Shown: positions 56,912 through 64,000 of the stretch, piece after piece
How the letters are laid out: the number at the start of each line of letters is the position of its first letter
Position numbering within the stretch: the stretch's first letter is position 1
Assembly (NCBI GenBank): GCA_016721505.1
Contig: JADKHX010000006.1
Span: 62,001 to 126,000, forward strand
Direction of reading: 5' to 3'
Length of the DNA: 64,000 nt
Source: Rhodocyclaceae bacterium
Lineage (GTDB): Bacteria; Pseudomonadota; Gammaproteobacteria; Burkholderiales; Rhodocyclaceae
Position numbers and translations under genes: made by a program
The notes under the pieces: model-generated
Databases searched by the model: none
Told to the model about the DNA's origin: nothing
The model's input: only the letters and a program-made list of their open reading frames with translations

Positions 56912-56983
56912 TTTGTAGGTCGGAATTTATTCCGACATTTCTCCGCTGCAACGACCATGTCGGAATAAATTCCGACCTACAAA
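56912..56983. repeat. REP/MITE-like perfect inverted repeat
   Basis: Two perfectly complementary 27-base arms (56912-56938 and 56957-56983), beginning TTTGTAGGTCGGAATTTATT and ending in the mirror image, separated by 18 bases. Each arm itself contains the palindrome GTCGGAAT..ATTCCGAC. It resembles RAYT-associated REP doublets. It lies between the SNF2 gene and the SGNH gene. Confidence 0.9.
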
Positions 56984-57005
56984 ACCATGTTTCATCATGA
57001 GCTCC

Positions 57006-60000
57006 TCAACCCGGTAAAGGCTGAAACAATACGTCCAAATCTGCGGCCGTGAGTGCACCGCCGCTGACACCTGTTGCACCGGCAGTGCCGCCAGCGGTAA
57101 GCAATTGATCAGCCAGACCGCGCTTGCGATTTTGCAGGGCGAGGATTTTTTCTTCTACCGTACCTTGGGTGAGCAGTTTGTAGACGAACACCGGCTTGTC
57201 CTGCCCGATGCGGTGCGCGCGTGCGGTGGCTTGCTCTTCGACCGCCGGATTCCACCACGGGTCGTAATGAATCACCGTGTCTGCCGCGGTGAGATTCAAG
57301 CCTGTACCACCGGCTTTGAGACTAATCAAAAACAGCGGCACGCGGCCTTGTTGGAACTCCTCAATCGCCGCTTCACGATCTTTGGTTTGGCCGGTTAGCT
57401 TGGTGTATTTGTAGTCGCGTTTTTCCAACTCGATTTCGATCAATTCCAGCATCGAGGTGAACTGCGAGAACAACAAAACCTTGCGCCCTTCGTCGAGCAA
57501 TTCGTCAAGCATTTCCATCAGGGTCGCGAGCTTGGCCGATGGTGCCAGCCCTTTGGCCACCACCGCTTCGGCGGCGGCCAACTTAACCAAGCGTGGATCA
57601 CAGCAGACTTGGCGAAGTTTGAGCAGTGCGTCCAAAATCATGATCTGACTCCGCCCTACGCCTTGTGACAACAAGGCTTGCCGCAGCTTGGTGTCGAATA
57701 CCGCACGCAAGGATTCATAAAGATCGCGCTGACCACCTTCGATTTCCACCCAGCGAATCATTTCGGTACGCGGTGGCAAATCGGTGAGCACTTCTTCTTT
57801 GGTTCGGCGTAGCAAAAATGGCCGCACGCGGTCAGCGAGACGCACGCGCATTTCTTCGTCGCCCTGCTTTTCTATCGGCGAGCGAAACACCTGCGTGAAG
57901 CGCGACGCGTTGGACAGCAATCCCGGCATCAGGAAATCAAACTGTGCCCAAAGTTCGCCCAAGTGATTTTCCAGCGGCGTGCCGGTCAGTGACAAGCGAT
58001 GACGCGCCTTCAATTGCCGTGCCACCTGGTGCGATTGCGCTTTCGGATTTTTGATGAACTGCGCTTCATCCATCACCAGCAAATGATACTTTTGCGCCAT
58101 CAATACATCGCGGTCGCGCACTAGCAGCGGATAAGTGGTCAGGATTAAATCCACCGTCGCCATTTCGTGAAAGCGATCAAATCTGTCCTTGCCATGCAAG
58201 GTCAATATCGTCAGATTGGGCGTGAATTGCGCCGCCTCGTTGCGCCAGTTGGTCAGCAAACTGGTCGGGCCAATCACCAGGCTAGGCAAGTTGGCGCGGC
58301 CACTGGCTTTTTCCAGATGCAAATGGGCGAGCGTTTGCACGGTCTTGCCCAAGCCCATGTCGTCGGCCAGAATGCCCGCCAAGCCGTATTCACGCAGGAA
58401 CTGCAACCAGTTCAGCCCCGCCTGCTGATAGGGCCGCAAGGTGGCATTAAAGCCCTCGGCGGGCAAACATTCGGTGATGCCAGAGAAATCGCGCAAGCGT
58501 TGGCCGAGTTCAAGCAATTTTTCACCGCCGACCCAATGTGCCGGTTGCTCGCTCAAGCCCGCCAACATCGCGGCGTGGTAGCGCGATAAGCGTGGCCGGT
58601 CGTCGTCCAAAAGCTCCAGCAAAGGCAGCAGCCAGGATTTGAGCCGCGCTGCGGGCACCGGCAATATCCGTCGCTCGTCCAGCGGCACCGGAAAGCTTTG
58701 GTCGTCGTCCAGCGCGCGCACAGTGGCGAGCAATTTTGGTCGTTCGCGCAGCAGGCGCAACAGCGGTGGCACTAGGCTGACGCGCTCCCCGTTGATGCGC
58801 ACGCCAAGGTCGAGGTTGAACCAATTGTTGCCGACGCCATCACTCTGCTCGCCGTCGTCCAGCTCGACAAACCAATCATCGGCGGCTTCGATGCGATAGG
58901 GAAAATCGCTGGCAAGGGTCACTTTGATGCCGCGCTCGGCCAGCAGCTTTGCGCCTTCGCCCAAAAACGCCAACCAGCCATGCGCATCGCTACGCGCCGG
59001 CATCAGGCAATCGCCAGTGGCATCAGTGCGGGTGTAGTTGGGCAGCCGCCATTTGTAGCTCTCAAAGCCGAATTCCTGCAGCAAGCGCCAAGCTTTTTGT
59101 TCACTTTCCACATCACGCTCCAGCGTGCGCCAGACACCATCCACCTGATGCGTCATCAGCACAATCGGATGTTCGCTGGCGGCCACCGTCGGGCCGTTGG
59201 GGTAATGAAAATGTAGCGACGCAATCGCGTGCGTGTCCTCAACGCGATTGATGCTGACATAGCGGAAGCGCCCAAGTCCGAGTGTCACTTCTACCGTCGG
59301 CGTGCCGCCAAAGCTGGTTTCCTGCGCCTCGGGTAGCGGCACTTCAAGATTCAATTCACGCGCCAGTTTGACTAACTGCTGGCGCACCAAAAGCGCGTCA
59401 GCCTCGTTCAACGGCGGCGCATTCATCCAGCGTTTGAGCACCGCCTCGGGAAACGCTGAACTAAGTTCACCGACCGTAGCGTGTTGCGAGTCGATGTAAT
59501 ACAACGGCCAAGTGGTCAGTACTTGCGCTGATTCCGGTAAATCAAATCCGGGGTTTTGTTGGCCATCGGCAGTACGCGTCCAACGCAAGCTTAGCGGCAA
59601 CGCCGGTCCAGGCTTTAGCGGTGCATCAATCTGGTTGTCAAAAAATAATCGGCCCGTGGCGAGCGCTTGGCGCAGCAACAGCGCGCCGGTCTCGCCGGTC
59701 AATTCGACATCTTGTTGGTAATAATAATTGCCGCTGGATTGCAGCGCTAGAAACAGCCGTAGTGGCTCAACATCTTCCTCGGCAATAAATTCGCGCGCAC
59801 TACGCGCCGCACCAAGGTCAAAAGTCTGCGGACGATACGGCACAGGCTTGCCCATCGCGCCAGTCTTCAAGACACGACTTTTGCCCAGTGACATGCGGTT
59901 GGGTTGCTCAGCACTCAGCAGATAAACCACACACTGCTTGGCCGACTTTAAGCTGGCGCCCAGACCATTCGCGCTTGATGCCGCAGCGTCGGTTTGATTA

Positions 60001-60443
60001 AAACCCGCCAACCATTCCAAAGCCGCTGGACTTGGTTCAATGGTAATTTCTGTGGCGGTATCGCTGGATGCCAGGTCGGCAGTGGCCGCGCTACCATCTA
60101 TCAATTGCATCGCCTTGGCCACCTCGGGCAGATCGCGCACCGTCGCCAAAACCGCCACCACATGCTTGCAATCGTAACCCACCGGACAGGTGCAATCGCT
60201 ATCGTAACCAGTGTCAGGATCCGTGCCCTCGGCATCCAGCCAAATCGACACTTGATACAGCCCCGGGGCAGTGCCGCGCACTTGCGCCTGCACATGAACT
60301 TGACCGTCTTCCAATTCCACCTTGCCCGGCCGCACTCTTCCACCCACCGCATAGCCCAGCCCACGCTGCACCGTGGCCTCGGAAAACAAATGAATCATCA
60401 AATCGACCCACTGCGGATCGTACTCAGGCGCGCGCTTGACCAT
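57006..60443 (-). CDS. SNF2-family helicase with SWIM zinc finger
   Basis: A 1,145-residue DNA-translocating ATPase of the bacterial HepA/Snf2 type. The SWIM finger (SDCTCPVGYDCKHVVAVL, CxCx(n)CxH) is near residues 82-100. The middle 500 residues are poorly conserved. The C-terminal motor has Walker A DDMGLGKTVQTLAHL, DEAQ in LLVMDEAQFIKNPKA, SLTGTPLENHLGELW, LLFSQFTSMLELIE, LISLKAGGTGLNLT and ATARAHRIGQDKPVFVYKL. The substrate is unknown; some homologues sit in defence loci, but the neighbours here do not clearly support that. Confidence 0.94.
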   Translation of the reverse strand: MVKRAPEYDPQWVDLMIHLFSEATVQRGLGYAVGGRVRPGKVELEDGQVHVQAQVRGTAPGLYQVSIWLDAEGTDPDTGYDSDCTCPVGYDCKHVVAVLATVRDLPEVAKAMQLIDGSAATADLASSDTATEITIEPSPAALEWLAGFNQTDAAASSANGLGASLKSAKQCVVYLLSAEQPNRMSLGKSRVLKTGAMGKPVPYRPQTFDLGAARSAREFIAEEDVEPLRLFLALQSSGNYYYQQDVELTGETGALLLRQALATGRLFFDNQIDAPLKPGPALPLSLRWTRTADGQQNPGFDLPESAQVLTTWPLYYIDSQHATVGELSSAFPEAVLKRWMNAPPLNEADALLVRQQLVKLARELNLEVPLPEAQETSFGGTPTVEVTLGLGRFRYVSINRVEDTHAIASLHFHYPNGPTVAASEHPIVLMTHQVDGVWRTLERDVESEQKAWRLLQEFGFESYKWRLPNYTRTDATGDCLMPARSDAHGWLAFLGEGAKLLAERGIKVTLASDFPYRIEAADDWFVELDDGEQSDGVGNNWFNLDLGVRINGERVSLVPPLLRLLRERPKLLATVRALDDDQSFPVPLDERRILPVPAARLKSWLLPLLELLDDDRPRLSRYHAAMLAGLSEQPAHWVGGEKLLELGQRLRDFSGITECLPAEGFNATLRPYQQAGLNWLQFLREYGLAGILADDMGLGKTVQTLAHLHLEKASGRANLPSLVIGPTSLLTNWRNEAAQFTPNLTILTLHGKDRFDRFHEMATVDLILTTYPLLVRDRDVLMAQKYHLLVMDEAQFIKNPKAQSHQVARQLKARHRLSLTGTPLENHLGELWAQFDFLMPGLLSNASRFTQVFRSPIEKQGDEEMRVRLADRVRPFLLRRTKEEVLTDLPPRTEMIRWVEIEGGQRDLYESLRAVFDTKLRQALLSQGVGRSQIMILDALLKLRQVCCDPRLVKLAAAEAVVAKGLAPSAKLATLMEMLDELLDEGRKVLLFSQFTSMLELIEIELEKRDYKYTKLTGQTKDREAAIEEFQQGRVPLFLISLKAGGTGLNLTAADTVIHYDPWWNPAVEEQATARAHRIGQDKPVFVYKLLTQGTVEEKILALQNRKRGLADQLLTAGGTAGATGVSGGALTAADLDVLFQPLPG

Positions 60444-60581
60444 CGGGTATTAGGGTGTCCTGAGTGCATTCACGCATGCCGAAGCGCGAGCTTTTCAGGA
60501 AAAAAAGAGGAGGCGCAACTTACCACGTTCAGCGCGGAATTACACGTGTTTTGGTGAGATGGCGGCGAAGAAGTGCCGACT

Positions 60582-60605
60582 ACGGCGTACTACCAGCACC
60601 AACTG
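60582..60605 (-). repeat. Dispersed repeat, short form
   Basis: Minus-strand copy (ACGGCGTACTACC then AGCACCAACTG on plus), in the gap upstream of the SNF2 gene. Confidence 0.8.
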
Positions 60606-60850
60606 GCGATGTTTGAATCCTTCGAATTCGATTCGAGCCTCAAGCGAATAAGGTCTATCGATGACCGTCTATGTAAAATTCCAAGCCCCCACGCACGTGA
60701 TCGCAATAGTGTTCAGGATGAGCAACTCGTCAGTGCCTGATTTCACGGATTTTTTATGCGTATATAAAAATTCGCGAAATCGTAAAAATGCTATTCATTT
60801 GAATATGTTAGAGGGTCATAAGTGTTCAGATTAGCTCACAGCGCCTAGAA

Positions 60851-60883
60851 TAACTTGCAGGCTTTGCAACCTGCATTACGTTA
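60851..60883 (+). other. Small attC-like hairpin
   Basis: TAAC-TTGCAGG, an eight-base loop, CCTGCA-TTAC-GTTA. Nested outer TAAC/GTTA and inner TTGCAGG/CCTGCA arms end in GTTAGGGC, a core-site-like sequence. It is shorter than usual attC sites, hence tentative. Confidence 0.35.
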
Positions 60884-60929
60884 GGGCACTTGTGGCTAAT
60901 TTCGACTATCTATGTTTCTCGGAGAGTTA

Positions 60930-61496
60930 ATGGAAAAACTGCGAAACAGCATTCTTACTTGCCTAGTTGAGCGGGCACCCAATTCGTTGACTGCGGCAAA
61001 CCTCTACGGGCTATTGGATGAGGCAGATCCCAATGTGCTGCAGAAGGAACTCGACAGTATGTCGGCCGATAAAATTCTCATTGCCCGCACTCATGCCAGA
61101 ACAATGGACTACGTTCTTCCTTCTTATGACAAACTTCCCATCCGTGAGTACGTCAGCGTTGGTGGAGTTAAGGTTCCTCGTCTGATTGCGCAAGACACAG
61201 CACGTCCCGAGGAATTGAACATCTACTTTGAAGTTCTGGCCCGCCGGATGCTTCAAATCGAGACCGAGGCAGAGCAGAAGTCTGATGAAAAGCTCAAAGC
61301 CTACTGGGCCAATATTGTCACTCTCTTTGGTGCATTCATCGGTGTGTTTGCTCTAATAACAGGCTTTCTCAAGACAGTTCCATTTGAGGCTGGCTCAACT
61401 TTCTGGTCTGTTTTGATCCTAAGCACGGCGCAGGTTATTCCGTTGGCAGTAATTCTTGGCGCATTTGTATGGCTGTTACGCGTGCTTTTCAAATAA
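60930..61496 (+). CDS. Hypothetical protein with two C-terminal membrane segments
   Basis: A 188-residue protein I do not recognise. The N-terminal 70 residues look like a small helical, winged-helix-type domain (MEKLRNSILTCLVERAPNSLTAANLYGLLDEADPNVLQKELDSM), and residues about 130-185 hold two hydrophobic helices (ANIVTLFGAFIGVFALITGF, SVLILSTAQVIPLAVILGAFVWLL), so the protein is probably membrane-bound with its N-terminus in the cytosol. GGAGAG lies 3 bases ahead of ATG 60930, preferred over ATG 60912. AT-richer than its neighbours; possible horizontally acquired cassette (see 60881-61508). Confidence 0.65.
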   Translation: MEKLRNSILTCLVERAPNSLTAANLYGLLDEADPNVLQKELDSMSADKILIARTHARTMDYVLPSYDKLPIREYVSVGGVKVPRLIAQDTARPEELNIYFEVLARRMLQIETEAEQKSDEKLKAYWANIVTLFGAFIGVFALITGFLKTVPFEAGSTFWSVLILSTAQVIPLAVILGAFVWLLRVLFK

Positions 61497-61497
61497 C

Positions 61498-61508
61498 GCC
61501 CTCTAACG
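61498..61508 (+). other. Integron core-like site after the membrane-protein gene
   Basis: GCCCTCTAACG, 2 bases after the stop. Apart from TC it is the complement of CGTTAGGGC at the 5' border (60879-60887), as expected for the two ends of one cassette. Confidence 0.35.
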
Positions 61509-61613
61509 CTGCGGTCCAGCCGACACTGCGCGATAAAGCCGCTTACTGCTGCTTACCTCTACGATAGGCGTCACAGCAAATCCTTTAGTACTGCACCGCC
61601 TCGCGAAAACCAC

Positions 61614-62297
61614 ATGCGCCTTTACTACATGACCTCTGCGAAGTGGGCCGAAGTGATCCTGAAGGAGCGCCGCCTAAAACTTTCACGCTTCCACGAAGCA
61701 AATGATCCGTTCGAACTAAATCTCATAGACAGCCGCGACCCCAGCAGGCGAAAAATAGTCAAGATGATCGAGAAGCACCACATTGAGCGCACAGGAATGA
61801 TCTGCCTTGGAGCGGTCTGGGACAACCCGATGATTTGGGCACACTATGCGGAAAAGCACACAGGTATCTGCCTTGGGCTTGAGGTGGATGACCAACTGGT
61901 GAGCGCTGTCGAATACACTAACGAAAAGATCGACGTTGAGTTCGGTCCGCATTTGCCAAACCACGGCCTCTCAAGAGAACTGCTTAACAAAGTCCTGACC
62001 ACGAAAAGCAAAGTTTGGGAATCGGAACAGGAGCGACGCGTGCTAGGCGAACTCAAGACACCCGATCCAAAGACCGGGCTCTACTACACAGACTTTGGGT
62101 CGCAAGTCCAGTTGCGGTCGGTGATCATCGGTTATCGCTGTACTTGGACCATAGCAGAGGTTGTTAGTCTCCTTGGGCAAGTAGTTGAGCCGGTTCGCGT
62201 TTGGAAGGTACGTCCCGCGTTTGGAAGGTTTGCAATGGTGGAACAGCACGGAATCAAATCGGTTACTATCCACCCACCAAAAGTTTCACGAAAGTGA
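61614..62297 (+). CDS. DUF2971 domain protein
   Basis: A 227-residue protein of the DUF2971 family: MRLYYMTSAKWAEVILKERRLKLSRFHEANDPFELN at the N-terminus, then ICLGAVWDNPMIWAHYAEKHTGICLGLEV (the hallmark MWAHY-type motif), VWESEQERRVLGEL and a C-terminal beta region. The function is unknown; such proteins are common in accessory and mobile regions, and some are linked with defence loci. It follows the membrane protein by 117 bases on the same strand. Confidence 0.85.
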   Translation: MRLYYMTSAKWAEVILKERRLKLSRFHEANDPFELNLIDSRDPSRRKIVKMIEKHHIERTGMICLGAVWDNPMIWAHYAEKHTGICLGLEVDDQLVSAVEYTNEKIDVEFGPHLPNHGLSRELLNKVLTTKSKVWESEQERRVLGELKTPDPKTGLYYTDFGSQVQLRSVIIGYRCTWTIAEVVSLLGQVVEPVRVWKVRPAFGRFAMVEQHGIKSVTIHPPKVSRK

Positions 62298-62433
62298 CGA
62301 TTAACGACGCAACTGCTAACGGCAATGGCGCAATGACGCCTAACCAGGTTCGAGCGGAGTTTCGCAATCAGCCGCGCAGCCCGCTCAACTGTATGTTCCG
62401 TCATCGAAGCGCAGGCGGTTCGGCTTGACTTGT

Positions 62434-62457
62434 ACGGCGTACTGTCAGCACCAACTA
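62434..62457 (-). repeat. Dispersed repeat, short form
   Basis: Minus-strand copy (ACGGCGTACTGTC then AGCACCAACTAG on plus), 5 bases past the 3' end of the Rieske oxygenase gene. Confidence 0.78.
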
Positions 62458-62462
62458 GCAAG

Positions 62463-63683
62463 CTACGACACCGACGCAATCGCCGCCTGCACCTCGCGAT
62501 GAAAATCCGCCAGCGGTGCTTCGACACGACCCACAGTCAGGTAAGCATTCGCGCCGGTTCGTAGTCCGCGCTGTATGCCCACAGCAGTGTGAATGTCTTC
62601 TTTTTGAAACACACCTTTTTCGATCAGCTCGAAAGTTTTTTCCCAATGTGGCTGCCATTCCGGAGTGGCTTTTTCTTTCGGAATCAGCATGCGATGCACC
62701 CAGCGCAAGGACTCAGCGCCGGTTGGAAAAAGTGAAATCAGGCTCACGTAATCGGGATGGTATATCGCAATCGTGTTGGGAAAAATTGCGTGACTCGGCG
62801 TGACCAACTCACGTAGCTCATGATGATTTTTTGGTGACAAGCTCCCCTGCCCCTGCCATTCTTGCGCGGGGCGACGCGCCACCATGGAACTGAAATGCGG
62901 GCCTTGCGCCTCGTTCGTTCCTGAACGGGGCATCTGCCCACCGCTATTGATGCCGTCCATAAAAAACGGATGGATGGTATCGCGATGCAATACGCGGATG
63001 TGATAGGCCTCCAAAAACGCATCGACAATCAGTTTCCAATTTGCTGCGTAGTGATTTTCCACCACACGATAGGTGACGTGTTCGGCCACGTCGTAGTAAT
63101 TCAATTCGGCCGGCAGATCGCCCAGATATTCGTCGAGATTCATTGTGCTGTTCGGCGATGGAATCACCCAGATCAAGCCTGCCCGCTCGGCGCAAGGCAC
63201 GGTGACCAAATCGCGCTCGCCCGCTGGACAGGCGTCGAAGGCATCGGCTTTGAGCATGTGGCGAAATTTTCCGTCGAGGTGATATGACCAGCCGTGATAC
63301 GGACACGCCACGCCTTGCCGTGCGGTGGCCGTTTGGTCGTCAAACAGCCGCATACCGCGATGGCGGCAGACATTCAAAAAGCAATGCACGACACCGTCGG
63401 CATCACGGGTAAGTAGCAGCGGCACGCCGTAGGCATCGTGCGCGATCGCGGTGCCGGATTTCAAATCGCTGCTGTGCGCGACGATGAGTGGATAGCGGCT
63501 GAACAAGGTGGATTTCTCGGCTTCGTACTGCGCGCTAGAAAAATAATATTCGACCGGAATACGATGCTGATGTTCGCTGCGTTCGGGTTGATTGCTCGCA
63601 ATCTGCCTGCTGATGTGATCGAGCAAGGTGGCTATTCGGGGTGGCAGCATGGGCGTTGACTCATGGATTGAAGTGGCTAGCAT
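62463..63683 (-). CDS. Rieske aromatic ring-hydroxylating oxygenase, alpha subunit
   Basis: Non-haem iron oxygenase. The Rieske [2Fe-2S] motif is CRHRGMRLFDD...CPYHGWSYHLDG near residues 100-130; the catalytic domain has DAFLEAYHIRVLH (2-His-1-carboxylate iron region) near residue 215, with the ring-hydroxylating signature. Length (406 residues from ATG 63683) is normal for an alpha subunit; starts at 63650 or 63740 are possible since none has a good ribosome site. No ferredoxin or reductase gene is next to it, so electron partners and substrate are unknown. Divergent from the NnrU-like gene. Confidence 0.92.
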   Translation of the reverse strand: MLATSIHESTPMLPPRIATLLDHISRQIASNQPERSEHQHRIPVEYYFSSAQYEAEKSTLFSRYPLIVAHSSDLKSGTAIAHDAYGVPLLLTRDADGVVHCFLNVCRHRGMRLFDDQTATARQGVACPYHGWSYHLDGKFRHMLKADAFDACPAGERDLVTVPCAERAGLIWVIPSPNSTMNLDEYLGDLPAELNYYDVAEHVTYRVVENHYAANWKLIVDAFLEAYHIRVLHRDTIHPFFMDGINSGGQMPRSGTNEAQGPHFSSMVARRPAQEWQGQGSLSPKNHHELRELVTPSHAIFPNTIAIYHPDYVSLISLFPTGAESLRWVHRMLIPKEKATPEWQPHWEKTFELIEKGVFQKEDIHTAVGIQRGLRTGANAYLTVGRVEAPLADFHREVQAAIASVS

Positions 63684-63759
63684 AACGCAGTCGGCCGCAT
63701 AATTCAGCGTAGCATGCGCTTCGTCTGCGGCACCTCGCAACTACCCACAAAGGCACCCT

Positions 63760-64000
63760 ATGAGCGCACTCATCGCAGGTTTAGCAATCTTTCTCGGCAT
63801 GCATTTCATTCACATACTGGCACCCGATTGGCGCGCCGCGCAGATGGCGCGGCTGGGCGAAAAAGCCTGGAAAGGGATATTTTCGGTCGCCTCGCTGGCC
63901 GGCTTTGGCTTGTTGGTCTGGGGCTATGGTCAAGCGCGGCTTGACCCTGTGGTGTTGTGGCAAGCACCGCGCGCATTGAACGCCGTGGTTTCGCTGCTGA
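63760..64000 (+). CDS. NnrU family membrane protein (5' part only)
   Basis: About 80 residues visible: SALIAGLAIFLGMHFIHILAPDWRAAQMARLGEKAWKG then FSVASLAGFGLLVWGYGQARLDPVVLW. These match the NnrU family (isoprenoid- or denitrification-associated inner-membrane protein, several transmembrane helices). The gene runs off the window end; function is not well established. Confidence 0.85.
   Translation, partial: MSALIAGLAIFLGMHFIHILAPDWRAAQMARLGEKAWKGIFSVASLAGFGLLVWGYGQARLDPVVLWQAPRALNAVVSLL

Larger units (their letters stand above)
60444..60929. other. Intergenic region with repeat and integron-like border
   Basis: The 486 bases between the divergent SNF2 gene and the next gene hold no convincing gene. 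They contain a dispersed repeat (60582-60605), an AT-rich stretch around 60750-60800 and the hairpin at 60851-60883. Confidence 0.7.

Noticed and set aside
60444..62462. A defence island made of SNF2 helicase, membrane protein and DUF2971
   Set aside because: These families can occur in defence loci, but no known set of partners is present and the genes are divergent; the evidence is too weak.
1..64000. tRNA, rRNA, prophage integrase or insertion-sequence transposase
   Set aside because: I looked for cloverleaf-like segments, transposase or integrase motifs and IS-type ends with target duplications and saw none that I could support.

Overview
The window looks like a chromosomal segment of a mesophilic, moderately GC-rich betaproteobacterium (Burkholderiales-like). 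The clues are the proteobacterial gene content: S-methyl-5'-thioinosine phosphorylase, TypA, DbpA, Tex, Hsp15, a two-partner secretion system with outer-membrane partner, a wax-ester synthase-like acyltransferase, a NnrU-type protein and a type I-C CRISPR-Cas locus. This assignment is inferred from protein families; no rRNA or tRNA is present to fix it.

Layout. 0-3.4 kb: peptide deformylase (cut by the window edge) and MTI phosphorylase on the minus strand, then typA with a strong terminator. 3.4-17 kb: a minus-strand surface/secretion locus: TpsB transporter, a giant repeat-rich TpsA exoprotein (about 3,400 residues, broken by one frameshift), an OmpA-like protein and a FecR-like periplasmic protein. 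17-18.5 kb: dbpA. 18.6-25.5 kb: a tightly coupled plus-strand cassette of the arsenosugar / rSAM-selenodomain type (ArsS radical SAM, sodium-solute symporter, metallophosphatase-like protein, membrane VTT-FAD oxidoreductase fusion and the two signature glycosyltransferases). 25.6-35.9 kb: a type I-C CRISPR-Cas system (25-repeat array, cas2, cas1, cas4, cas7, cas8c, cas5, cas3, all minus strand) carrying a HicBA-like toxin-antitoxin pair between cas7 and cas4. 36-57 kb: mostly housekeeping or envelope genes (WS/DGAT, LTA-synthase-like, S9 peptidase, AIM24/TIGR00266, Tex, bCNG channel, M13 peptidase, MATE, AI-2E, MEST-like hydrolase, Hsp15, M20 peptidase, quinone oxidoreductase, SGNH hydrolase). 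57-60.4 kb: a SWIM-SNF2 helicase. 60.5-62.4 kb: two accessory genes with integron-cassette-like borders. 62.4-64 kb: a Rieske oxygenase and the start of a NnrU-type membrane protein.

Three things stand out. First, a short dispersed repeat (24-bp short form, about 44-47-bp long form) occurs at least 18 times, mostly at the 3' ends of genes, and in several genes it forms part of the protein, always in one stop-free frame per strand. I do not recognise it as a named family. Second, the CRISPR-Cas locus concentrates frame-disrupting indels (three in cas3, one each in cas5 and the cas8c tail, plus the starts of cas4 and cas1 and both hic genes), and its repeats differ in length through loss of the apical hairpin, whereas nearly all genes elsewhere are intact. 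Either the locus is decaying or this stretch was badly sequenced. Third, the HicBA-like pair inside the cas operon is an unusual arrangement that invites a CRISPR-guarding or addiction hypothesis.

Genes cooperate mainly as modules: tpsB exports tpsA; the arsS cassette is translationally coupled and probably makes and handles an organoarsenic product; the cas genes form one operon from a consensus promoter in front of cas3 through cas2 towards the array.
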